A model generated the notes under the pieces. That model was not told where the DNA came from, did no database searches, and was given only the letters and a program-made list of their open reading frames with translations. From Saprospiraceae bacterium (GTDB lineage: Bacteria > Bacteroidota > Bacteroidia > Chitinophagales > Saprospiraceae), in assembly GCA_020630045.1 (NCBI GenBank), contig JAHDCE010000239.1, forward strand, positions 1 through 6,570: a DNA stretch of 6,570 nucleotides. Direction: 5' to 3'. Made by a program: the position numbers and the translations under genes. Below, one piece after another: positions 1 through 6,570 of the stretch; position 1 is the first letter of the stretch; each line of letters starts with the position of its first letter.

Positions 1-828
1 GGGAAATTCCTAATTACCTCCGTTCACCATTACGCCACGGGAGACCATGTTTATTCCAACCATTTTGAAGGCATCCCATCCGGCGTCGAGGTCCTTCCCG
101 AACCGCATATCCATTTTCCGATTGCCAGTCCGCAAATTGCGACTGTCATTTCAAATAAGGACGAAGAGAAAAAAGGCCGGGTACAAGTACAGTTCCAATG
201 GCAAAAATTGCAAAAAGGACTCCATACCAATTGGATCAGGGTCATGTCACCGGACGCCGGTATTAGCGATAAGGTTGAAAAAAATCGCGGTTACGTTTTT
301 ATCCCGGAAGTAGGAGATCAAGTTATCGTAGGTTTCCGATACAACGACCCCTCAAGACCTTTCGTTATGGGGAGTTTCTTCCATGGCGAAAGTGGAAAAG
401 GAGGGGACGTCAACAATAAGATAAAGAGCATCACCACAAGAAGTGGTAGCACCATCACTTTTGATGACGATGAAGGCGATGGGATGATTGTAATTAGTGA
501 TCCCAGTGGAAGTATCATGATTATGAATGGTGCTGAAGAAATTGCTATTTCTAGTAATAAAAGCATTACGTTGAGCAGCAAGTTTATCTGTTTGAATGCA
601 GAAGACATAGAACTGAATGCAGAGAAGAGTATCATTCATAAGGCCGGAAAAATCGTCCAAACGGAAGCGCCGACCGTAGCCATAAACGGAGGCAGTGACG
701 CCATCGTCAATGCACCCAAAGTTCAAATTGACGGATCAACCAAAACAACAGTCACGGGAGGTAAGATAATTACAAATTCAGCAGCCGATACATTGATTTC
801 CGGAGCACTCGTGAAAATAAACTCCTAA
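1..828 (+). CDS. vgrG: VgrG / TssI type VI secretion spike protein, C-terminal 275 residues (5' end outside window)
   Basis: The reading frame is open from base 1 and stops with TAA at 826-828, so the true start lies upstream. VgrG forms the trimeric spike on top of the Hcp tube and carries effectors out of the cell. Seen in the sequence: residues 1-45 resemble the end of the gp27-like part. An OB-fold (gp5-type) segment follows, with GRVQVQFQW at 59-67, NWIRV just after it, EVGDQVIVGF at 103-112 and RPFVMGSFFHG at 119-129. From about residue 140 the chain is a run of short beta-strand repeats rich in I, S, N, T and G (for example ITTRSGSTITFDDDEGD), as in the VgrG needle. The protein ends in this needle with no extra fused effector domain, so cargo must be non-covalent. 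The downstream PAAR-Rhs protein is the obvious cargo. The style fits Bacteroidota VgrG proteins. An extracellular contractile system spike is an alternative but less likely. Confidence 0.93.
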   Translation, partial: GKFLITSVHHYATGDHVYSNHFEGIPSGVEVLPEPHIHFPIASPQIATVISNKDEEKKGRVQVQFQWQKLQKGLHTNWIRVMSPDAGISDKVEKNRGYVFIPEVGDQVIVGFRYNDPSRPFVMGSFFHGESGKGGDVNNKIKSITTRSGSTITFDDDEGDGMIVISDPSGSIMIMNGAEEIAISSNKSITLSSKFICLNAEDIELNAEKSIIHKAGKIVQTEAPTVAINGGSDAIVNAPKVQIDGSTKTTVTGGKIITNSAADTLISGALVKINS

Positions 829-916
829 CACAAAATTCAGATACTTAACAGTGGTTCTAGTTTCAATTGAGCACAACCATAACCATCTGCATTTCTGACC
901 CTAAAATCAATTTGCT

Positions 917-2284
917 ATGAATAGTAACGCGTCCATTGCACACGAATTCTACAAAGTCCAAGATTATTGGAAAAAAGCCGATGGCCAGAGAAATAAAAAA
1001 CTGGTTCTTTGGGTAGCTGAATATCAGGATGTAGAAATCATTGATCACTTCATGGAAATCGAACGTTCTCCTCTTGGAACATTCGAAGAAATATTTTTTA
1101 GATTTTCCACTACATTCACCACCCTCAAAGAATTTGAAAAAGGCCTTTGGGAAGAGTTCGTTTCTTGGTTCGGTGAAGTTCAGGACGAAAAATATGATAT
1201 AATCGGGGCACTTAAAACTGATAATTACTTACTAGAAGACTTTACTCCGAATACATCCCTTGAACCAAATTTTAAAAATCTACTTTCCGAATTAAAAAGA
1301 TTCCACCAATCCTTCCAAGTAGACGATTTGGATTTTATTTTTTATTTCTCTCCGGCTAATCATTCTGAAGGAATAGGATACTGGTTGGATAGATTGTTAT
1401 TATTTGAAATTCCTTCTTATATCCGCTTCGCGGCATTAGATTTTTTAGGACAAAGATGCATGGATGACTTTGGCAAAAAAAGCAGAACCAAAGTCCTTGA
1501 AATTTTTCCCAAACTGGATGTGCTTAATGCCACAAAAAATGAAATGAAAAAGGGCATTGAAGCAGGTAACCCACACGATCCCAAAAGTCAATATCAAAAA
1601 CTTGTTATTGAACTTATGGAATGCTTGGGCAAAAAAAAGGAATCGTTAGTTAATAAAAATGCAAAAAAATTATTGACCCTTGCCCAAAGGATCAATCAAG
1701 CCAGTCTAAAAAGTTCTACGCTGCTCATTATCGCCCACGCTTATTTCACAATAAGAAAAGAGAAAAAGAGCATGGAATATACCGAAAGGGCTATTGATGC
1801 GGCAAATCAATTAATCAATACGGAATTCGAACCGGAAGCCTATCCTTTATGGCGTTCTGCTATGATGATAAAAGCAGCCATATTGATGGGGCAACAAAAT
1901 GAAAAGGAGGCTCTACGGTGTTATGAGACAATGGCGATAAAGGCCACCGAAAAACAAGATGTATTTTTTGTCATGGAAGCGTATCGACTATGTGCTACAA
2001 TCGAACAAAAAAACAGGAACTGGACGGCCGCTTTCGAGTATGCCCTTCTTTCACTTTATGCAGGAAGTCAACTTGATTCGGATACCCGAAAACATTCAAC
2101 TTTCATTTATTCTGCTAACGTAGCATTTAAATGCTCCGACGAAGTGGTTTTGTCTGACAAACAAAGGAAAATATTTCATGATTCTTTAGAGGAATGGCTT
2201 GGAGGAAATTGGAAAGAGCTCATCCAATCAGATGTGAATTTGAATCGGGAATACCTTGAATTCGAAAAAGAAATAATCCAATAA
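917..2284 (+). CDS. Uncharacterised 455-residue helical protein with TPR-like repeats; candidate Rhs effector adaptor/chaperone
   Basis: I do not recognise a named family. There is no signal peptide and no clear membrane segment, so the protein is probably cytoplasmic. The N-terminal half (about residues 1-200) is rich in aromatic and acidic residues; it includes LVLWVAEYQDVEIIDHFMEIE near residue 30 and the stretch FEEIFFRF. The C-terminal half holds at least three TPR-like helix pairs, at about 268-301 (LLIIAHAYF...AIDAANQLI), 309-346 (WRSAMMIKAAILMG...ALRCYETMA) and 349-387 (EAYRLCATIEQ...AFEYALLSLYAGS). The ATG at 917 has no purine-rich ribosome site, only an A-rich leader, as is usual in Bacteroidota. 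The gene lies 88 bases after vgrG and ends 3 bases before the rhs start, which suggests co-expression with rhs and possibly translational coupling. Its position between spike and effector is where adaptors or chaperones usually sit. That role is inferred from context, not from homology. A second effector or an immunity-like protein is possible but less likely. Confidence 0.85.
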   Translation: MNSNASIAHEFYKVQDYWKKADGQRNKKLVLWVAEYQDVEIIDHFMEIERSPLGTFEEIFFRFSTTFTTLKEFEKGLWEEFVSWFGEVQDEKYDIIGALKTDNYLLEDFTPNTSLEPNFKNLLSELKRFHQSFQVDDLDFIFYFSPANHSEGIGYWLDRLLLFEIPSYIRFAALDFLGQRCMDDFGKKSRTKVLEIFPKLDVLNATKNEMKKGIEAGNPHDPKSQYQKLVIELMECLGKKKESLVNKNAKKLLTLAQRINQASLKSSTLLIIAHAYFTIRKEKKSMEYTERAIDAANQLINTEFEPEAYPLWRSAMMIKAAILMGQQNEKEALRCYETMAIKATEKQDVFFVMEAYRLCATIEQKNRNWTAAFEYALLSLYAGSQLDSDTRKHSTFIYSANVAFKCSDEVVLSDKQRKIFHDSLEEWLGGNWKELIQSDVNLNREYLEFEKEIIQ

Positions 2285-2287
2285 AAC

Positions 2288-5200
2288 ATGGCAACAGGAA
2301 GCAATACAGGATCAAAATCTTTCGGAGAATTGTTCTCTGAAAAAAAAGGCCAATTGGATCAATTACAAGCCAATGTGGCTGGTGCGATATTCCCTTCTTT
2401 TCCGGGACAGCCCGCAGGGAAATTTTTTGACCTCGCCATTGGGGTGGATTTCCATGATACCGTCATTCCCCCTTTACCTATTTGTCCCGTTCCCCATATT
2501 GCAATGGTCTTTGACATCCTCGGGGCTATTTTCGGTGCCATTAACGCAACTCCGCCGGCACCGCCGACTCCTAGTCCCGAAGCATCAGGTGATGGAGCAC
2601 AATCCACAAGCGTTCTCAACAAAGTCGCTAAAGTAATTGTAATGATGATGGCACCTACAGTGAAGGTGAACAATCAGTGGATTGCCAATGCGGGAACATC
2701 ATTGCAACATTTGCCAGGGATCATCGCACACGTTCCTTTTCCCATTGTCAAGCCTATGGCTTCCGCCGAAATGTTTATGGGAAGTGCGACAGTTTTAGCT
2801 GATGGCTCTCCTTTTTCTCATCGCTTCCATCCTGTTCTTTCTTGTAATTTGGTAGGCATACCCGCCCCATTAAGATTTGGGAAAAAGCCGAAGACTAAAA
2901 TGTCTTTGATGGCACCTACAGCTTTGCTGACTACTGTTTTACCATTAGGGAAACCTGTACTAGTAGGCGGCCCTCCAACCATCGACCTCTTCGGAATGAT
3001 GGTCAATTTAGGACTGAAGGGATTAGGGAAATTGGCAAAAAGACCATTGGGGGGACTTCTCCAAAAATTCATTGATAAAATCAAAAATAAGACCCCGAAA
3101 CTTGCCAAATATCTTCAAGATTTTAAGTGTAAGCGATTTGGAGAACCCGTCGATGTAGCCACTGGAAGAGTTATCGCTCAAAACGAAGAATTCAGCCTCC
3201 CTGGACCGATTCCTTTTAAATTCGAAAGGGCATATTATAGCGACATGGATGAGACGACGGCCCTAGGACTGAATTGGCACCATTCATATGATATTTACCA
3301 CAGTGCACCGGACTCTGATGATATCATCGCCCTCCATCTTCCTGACGGGCGCTTGATCGGAATGCCAAAATTGATTCCAGGAGAAACTTTCTACCACTCT
3401 ATTGAAAAAATACAATGGAAATTTGATGGAAAAAAATACACATACAAAGATGCTGACGGACTTCACTATGTTTTCCAAGAAACCCATTTTTCAAAAGAAA
3501 AATATTTTGTAGAACAAATACATAATCTATCTGGAGAATCTATTGATTTCTTATACCAATATGAAAACTTATCTTTTATTACAGATAGTGCCGGCAGGAA
3601 AATTCGTTTTTCATATTCAAATGAAAATTTATTAACAACAATCGAAGTATTCGACAAAGAAGAAAAATGGCCCTTGTTCATACATGAATATGAATACGAA
3701 AATGGATTGCTTTCAAAAGTAAAAGAATCCAATGGTTCAGAAAAACATTTTAGATACGATGAAAACCAGCGCTTATCCCATTTAACCAATCAATCCGGAC
3801 TTAACTTTTATTGGGAATACGATAGAGAAGGTCGATGTGTCCATACATGGGGTGATGAAGGTATATTGGAATACAGGGCTCAATACAATAAAGGTGAAAC
3901 CATAGTCACCAATTCACTAGGCCATACAACGACTTATTATTACAATTCCGATTTATTAATTACGGATATCATTGACCCGCTTGGAAATCGAATAAAAAAT
4001 ATTTACGACGACCTTCAAAATTTAATCGTCACTATCGACCCGATGGGTAATGTTCAAAAGTTTAATTATGATTTAAATGGCAATCTAATCGTCGCTATTG
4101 ACGAACAAGAAAATGCGACTTCATTTACTTACGATAAGGAAAACAGATTAACTTCCGCTACCTCACCTAAAGGTGCCAGTTTCATACGACAATTCGATGA
4201 ATGGGGAAGGGTGAAGTCCATTTCGCAACCGACCGGTAATGAAGTCTATTTTAATTATTCAGAAAAAGGAAGTCTACCAGAATCCATAGAAGATATTGAC
4301 GGCCGTATTTCGACCTTGAATTGGGATAAGCAAGGCAATTTAATCCGCATGGAATTGCCGAATCGCGGGGTTTACAAAATGGAATATGATCATCTGGGCA
4401 GGATGACTACTTCCATCGCTGCGAATAAAGCAACAACAACTTACAAGTATGACAGTATTGGAAATGTCATTAAAGTGGTACAGCCGGATGGTAACATTCA
4501 TGCATTCAAATATGACTTCGCCGGAAATATCATAGAAGCATCAGACAATACAAGAAAAGTCGAATTCACTTATTGGGGATTAGGAAACCTAAAATCTCGT
4601 AAGGAAAATGGAAAAACCGTTCACTTTAAATACGATACGGAAGAACAACTAAAAGCAATTAAAAACGAACACAATGAAGTCTATAGGTTTGTTCGTGACC
4701 CTCTTGGAAGCATCATCGGAGAATGGGGCTTCGATGGAGTAAACAGGCAATATTTGAGAGATGCAAACGGAAGGGTATTTAAAACCATCCGACCAAACGA
4801 CCGATCTACTCAATACAGTTATGATAAACGCGGAAACATTACCAGTTTAAGTCATCATGACCATTCTTTTGAATTGTATTCATATGACGAAGACAATCGA
4901 TTGGTCGAAGCCACCAATGAAGATTATCAAATCCGACTAGAAAGGGATGAAGCCGGCCGTATTATTAAAGAAATACAAAATGGATATGTAGTTGAAAAAT
5001 CTTTCAACGTATATAACCAACGGCTTTCTATTGAAAGTAATTTAGGTGCGAAATTAGAGCACAAATATGACGGTTTGGGACAGCTTGCCCAAACCTCCGC
5101 CCAATATCAATCCAAGGAAGCTTGGACGGCTAAATTTACATATGATATAACTGGCAATGAAATCGAAAGGGACTTAACTGGTGGTATCAAAAGAATGATT

Positions 5201-6570
5201 AAGCGGGATGAAGTTGGCAGAGTGACTGACATGAATATCCAAGGCAAAAATGTCGAAGGATCTAGAAGGAAATACATCTGGGGAGCAAGCGATCAATTGC
5301 AAAAAATAATTCACAATAATTCCGAAGTCGTATCATTCGAATATGATGATATCGGAAATCTAGCGAGTGGAACATACGACCAAGGAATAGAAAAAATATA
5401 TAAATGTCCGGATGCGGTTGGGAATTTATTTAAAGACCCGAAGAAAAAGGATCGCATTTATGGCAAATCAGGTAAGTTGCTAGAAGATGAAGAGTTCGAA
5501 TATAAATATGACGTGGAGGGCCATCTCGTTCAAAAAATATCCAAGCATGAACCCGCCTCAATTCATCAATTAATGCTAGAGGGAGAGAAGGAAAATCTCA
5601 ATGCGACTTGGTTATATAAATGGTCGGCCGGAGGCAGACTTTCCCAAGTCATCAAACCCGATGGCAACCGAATAGAATTCGAATACGATGCACTAGGAAG
5701 AAGAACTGCCAAAATCGATAATAAAAACAAAATTTATCGATATATTTACGATGGTAATGTTTTATTACACGAATGGTCCTATGACGCAAAAGAGCGTCCG
5801 CAACTTGTTGTCAATGAAAAAGGTGATTTGACTTTTGATAAAGCCGAACCTATTGACTCGTCCCAACTGACAACTTGGGTGTTTGACGAAGGTGGTTTTG
5901 TTCCATCTGCCAAACTTGTAGGTGATAAACAATATAGTATTGTTAGTGATTATCTCGGCACCCCGGTTGAAGCCTATGACGAACAAGGAAAAAAAGTCTG
6001 GGAATGTCAACTGGATGTCTATGGTAAGGTCAGAAAAGTAGAAGGTGACCAATACTTTATTCCTTTCAGGTATCAAGGTCAATATGAAGATAAAGAAACT
6101 GGCCTCTACTACAATCGATTTAGGTATTATTCCCCGGATACGGGTATGTATGTGAGCCAGGATCCGATTGGATTAGAAGGAAAAAATGCAAATTTATATG
6201 CATTTGTTTCAGACAGTAATAGTTATATCGACTCATATGGGTTAAGTCAAACATATTGGCTGCAAAAAGCCATGGAAGAAGCTGGAAGAGCATTTGAACC
6301 TGGACAAACAGCACATCATATTGTTCAACAAAACAACCCTAGTAGGTATGCTGATTTGTCCAGGCAACTTTTGGAAAGGAATGGTTTAACTACAGAAATT
6401 TCTGAAAATGGTGCACGATTGTGGGGAACTGCTCGATCTCAAAGAGCACTACCTGAACATCCAGGAAAACAAGCCGCAAAAAATACAGGGAATTATCATG
6501 CAGGGAAGCACATTCATAGTCCTACAAATGATAAAATTATATACAAAATTCTAAGAGCGGCTGAGAAGCG
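2288..6570 (+). CDS. PAAR-like/Rhs repeat polymorphic toxin with C-terminal AHH-type nuclease domain (3' end outside window)
   Basis: One frame stays open from the ATG at 2288 to the window end, giving 1,427 full codons with no stop, frameshift or insertion. Domains in order: a short N-terminal tail; a split PAAR-like tip domain (48-234); a basic amphipathic linker (about 238-280, LGKLAKRPLGGLLQKFIDKI); the Rhs entry motif GEPVDVATG from residue 285 with SLPGPIPFKFERAYYS just after it (DUF6531-like); about 15 YD motifs from Y490 to Y1133, such as FTYDKENRL, MEYDHLGRM and FEYDALGRR; the Rhs-family signature SDYLGTP at 1220-1226; the core end with DPIGL at 1292-1296; and a variable toxin from about 1320. 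Rhs proteins fold into a hollow beta cocoon that holds the cleaved toxin, and the PAAR part docks on VgrG. The start is supported by its place three bases after the preceding stop and by the PAAR-like domain beginning soon after. The toxin is nearly complete at the edge; the stop codon and probable immunity gene lie outside. Confidence 0.95.
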   Translation, partial: MATGSNTGSKSFGELFSEKKGQLDQLQANVAGAIFPSFPGQPAGKFFDLAIGVDFHDTVIPPLPICPVPHIAMVFDILGAIFGAINATPPAPPTPSPEASGDGAQSTSVLNKVAKVIVMMMAPTVKVNNQWIANAGTSLQHLPGIIAHVPFPIVKPMASAEMFMGSATVLADGSPFSHRFHPVLSCNLVGIPAPLRFGKKPKTKMSLMAPTALLTTVLPLGKPVLVGGPPTIDLFGMMVNLGLKGLGKLAKRPLGGLLQKFIDKIKNKTPKLAKYLQDFKCKRFGEPVDVATGRVIAQNEEFSLPGPIPFKFERAYYSDMDETTALGLNWHHSYDIYHSAPDSDDIIALHLPDGRLIGMPKLIPGETFYHSIEKIQWKFDGKKYTYKDADGLHYVFQETHFSKEKYFVEQIHNLSGESIDFLYQYENLSFITDSAGRKIRFSYSNENLLTTIEVFDKEEKWPLFIHEYEYENGLLSKVKESNGSEKHFRYDENQRLSHLTNQSGLNFYWEYDREGRCVHTWGDEGILEYRAQYNKGETIVTNSLGHTTTYYYNSDLLITDIIDPLGNRIKNIYDDLQNLIVTIDPMGNVQKFNYDLNGNLIVAIDEQENATSFTYDKENRLTSATSPKGASFIRQFDEWGRVKSISQPTGNEVYFNYSEKGSLPESIEDIDGRISTLNWDKQGNLIRMELPNRGVYKMEYDHLGRMTTSIAANKATTTYKYDSIGNVIKVVQPDGNIHAFKYDFAGNIIEASDNTRKVEFTYWGLGNLKSRKENGKTVHFKYDTEEQLKAIKNEHNEVYRFVRDPLGSIIGEWGFDGVNRQYLRDANGRVFKTIRPNDRSTQYSYDKRGNITSLSHHDHSFELYSYDEDNRLVEATNEDYQIRLERDEAGRIIKEIQNGYVVEKSFNVYNQRLSIESNLGAKLEHKYDGLGQLAQTSAQYQSKEAWTAKFTYDITGNEIERDLTGGIKRMIKRDEVGRVTDMNIQGKNVEGSRRKYIWGASDQLQKIIHNNSEVVSFEYDDIGNLASGTYDQGIEKIYKCPDAVGNLFKDPKKKDRIYGKSGKLLEDEEFEYKYDVEGHLVQKISKHEPASIHQLMLEGEKENLNATWLYKWSAGGRLSQVIKPDGNRIEFEYDALGRRTAKIDNKNKIYRYIYDGNVLLHEWSYDAKERPQLVVNEKGDLTFDKAEPIDSSQLTTWVFDEGGFVPSAKLVGDKQYSIVSDYLGTPVEAYDEQGKKVWECQLDVYGKVRKVEGDQYFIPFRYQGQYEDKETGLYYNRFRYYSPDTGMYVSQDPIGLEGKNANLYAFVSDSNSYIDSYGLSQTYWLQKAMEEAGRAFEPGQTAHHIVQQNNPSRYADLSRQLLERNGLTTEISENGARLWGTARSQRALPEHPGKQAAKNTGNYHAGKHIHSPTNDKIIYKILRAAEK
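2429..2989 (+). other. PAAR-like spike-tip domain of the Rhs protein, split by a hydrophobic and Pro-rich insert
   Basis: This region encodes residues 48-234. The first part contains DLAIGVDFHDTVIPPLPICP, then VPHI, resembling the start of PAAR-like (DUF4150-type) domains seen at the front of many Rhs proteins (D-x-I-V-G-x-D-x-H...P-x-P-x-P-H). The second part has VKVNNQWIANAGTS (125-138), MGSATVLADGSPFSHRFHP (164-182) and VLVGGPPTIDL (224-234), which match the usual VxVNGxPA, GSxxVxxxGxPAxR and VLIGGPPTxDL elements. Candidate metal ligands are H56, H70, H141, H148, H178, H181 and C186; I cannot tell which are used. Between the parts, about residues 71-120, lie a hydrophobic helix (IAMVFDILGAIFGAI), a proline-rich turn (TPPAPPTPSPE) and a second hydrophobic stretch (VAKVIVMMMAP). 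These could be a membrane-active segment that needs a chaperone before firing. The domain call is by pattern only. Confidence 0.78.
3128..6244 (+). other. Rhs/YD-repeat shell with DUF6531-like entry and C-terminal self-cleavage motifs
   Basis: This region encodes residues 281-1319. It opens with C281 and GEPVDVATG from residue 285, the conserved entry to Rhs shells. It continues through about 15 copies of the YD motif (aromatic-x-Y-D, then a turn with G or N, then R, N or L), spaced roughly 20-60 residues apart. It closes with FIPFRYQGQYEDKETGLYYN, then FRYYSPDTGMYVSQDPIGL. In studied Rhs proteins two aspartates in DPxG-type motifs about 22 residues apart form an aspartyl-protease-like site that cuts just after the second motif. 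Here these are D1292 (DPIGL) and D1315 (DSYGL), 23 residues apart, which predicts cleavage after L1319. The second motif has Ser in place of the usual Pro. Confidence 0.88.
6245..6570 (+). other. C-terminal toxin domain, AHH family of the HNH/EndoVII nuclease superfamily (nearly complete)
   Basis: This region encodes residues 1320-1427, beginning right after the predicted self-cleavage point. The first signature is GQTAHHIVQQNNPS, with A1342-H1343-H1344, the defining AHH triad of this polymorphic toxin family. It is followed by ISENGARLW (E1373-N1374-G1375), matching the family's ENG element, then LPEHPG (H1391) and NYHAGKHIHSP (H1404, H1408, H1410), with Y1419 in the last helix. In this superfamily the first His pair and the later His/Asn residues bind a metal ion and cut nucleic acid, so a DNase is the most likely activity; RNase activity cannot be ruled out. 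The family is about 110 residues long, so only a short tail should be missing at the edge. All expected catalytic-type residues visible here are intact, suggesting an active toxin. Without an immunity protein it would be harmful to the producer. Confidence 0.85.

Noticed and set aside
47..313. An 88-codon + strand frame overlapping vgrG in another frame
   Set aside because: It runs out of frame through the OB-fold coding region, is rich in R, K and S, and has no motif.
318..726. Antisense open frames opposite the vgrG needle region
   Set aside because: The + strand frame shows unmistakable VgrG motifs, and the antisense products are low-complexity complements of the beta-helix repeats.
907..914. 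TCAATTTG just before the 917 start, one mismatch from the Bacteroidota -7 element TAnnTTTG
   Set aside because: It has one mismatch, sits only two bases before the ATG, which would make a nearly leaderless message, and lacks a clear -33 TTG partner at the right distance.
829..916. Possible terminator or promoter in the 88-base gap after vgrG
   Set aside because: I see no strong GC-rich hairpin followed by a T run and no complete promoter, so read-through from vgrG is the simpler view.
3466..3789. Antisense open frame of 107 codons inside the rhs gene, and similar - strand frames at 2359-2673, 2818-3108, 5765-6082 and 6120-6314
   Set aside because: All lie opposite a continuous Rhs frame with clear domain motifs. 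Their translations show no recognisable motif. They are expected shadows of the coding strand.
3500..5760. DNA-level tandem repeats or a CRISPR-like array in the YD region
   Set aside because: The repetition is at protein level only (YD motifs). The DNA copies are diverged and irregularly spaced.
6272..6274. Internal ATG (residue M1329) just upstream of the AHH motif as a separate start for a stand-alone toxin
   Set aside because: It is in frame within the Rhs protein with no ribosome site or promoter, and the Rhs frame is continuous. A free toxin is better explained by self-cleavage after L1319.

Overview
The window reads as part of a type VI secretion system (T6SS) effector locus. Three genes lie head to tail on the + strand: the 3' end of a vgrG spike gene, an unrecognised 455-residue helical-repeat protein, and a very large PAAR-Rhs polymorphic toxin that runs off the right edge. 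By eye the DNA is AT-rich (about 40% GC). Neither visible start codon has a purine-rich Shine-Dalgarno sequence; A-rich leaders precede both. That, together with the VgrG sequence style, suggests a member of the Bacteroidota, where the T6SS is usually subtype iii. This assignment is inference, because no core T6SS gene or rRNA lies in the window.

Layout: 1-828 encodes the last 275 residues of VgrG, covering the end of the gp27-like part, a gp5-type OB fold and a repetitive beta-helix needle. An 88-base gap follows (829-916), with no convincing terminator or promoter. The stretch 917-2284 encodes a mostly alpha-helical protein with TPR-like repeats in its C-terminal half. After only three bases, 2288-6570 encodes at least 1,427 residues of one uninterrupted Rhs protein. 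Its parts in order are a split PAAR-like tip domain (about residues 48-234), a basic helical linker, the Rhs entry motif, a long YD-repeat shell, the DPIGL...DSYGL self-cleavage region, and a C-terminal toxin with the AHH signature of the HNH/EndoVII nuclease superfamily.

Proposed joint role: the PAAR-like domain caps the VgrG needle, the Rhs shell encloses the toxin, and the self-cleaved nuclease is delivered into a neighbouring cell to cut nucleic acid. The middle protein sits where T6SS loci usually carry an effector adaptor or chaperone, yet it does not look like the Eag (DUF1795), Tap (DUF4123) or PRK06147-type adaptors. It is the best candidate here for something poorly described. The cognate immunity gene is expected just beyond the right edge. 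Every part of the window longer than 300 bases is coding.
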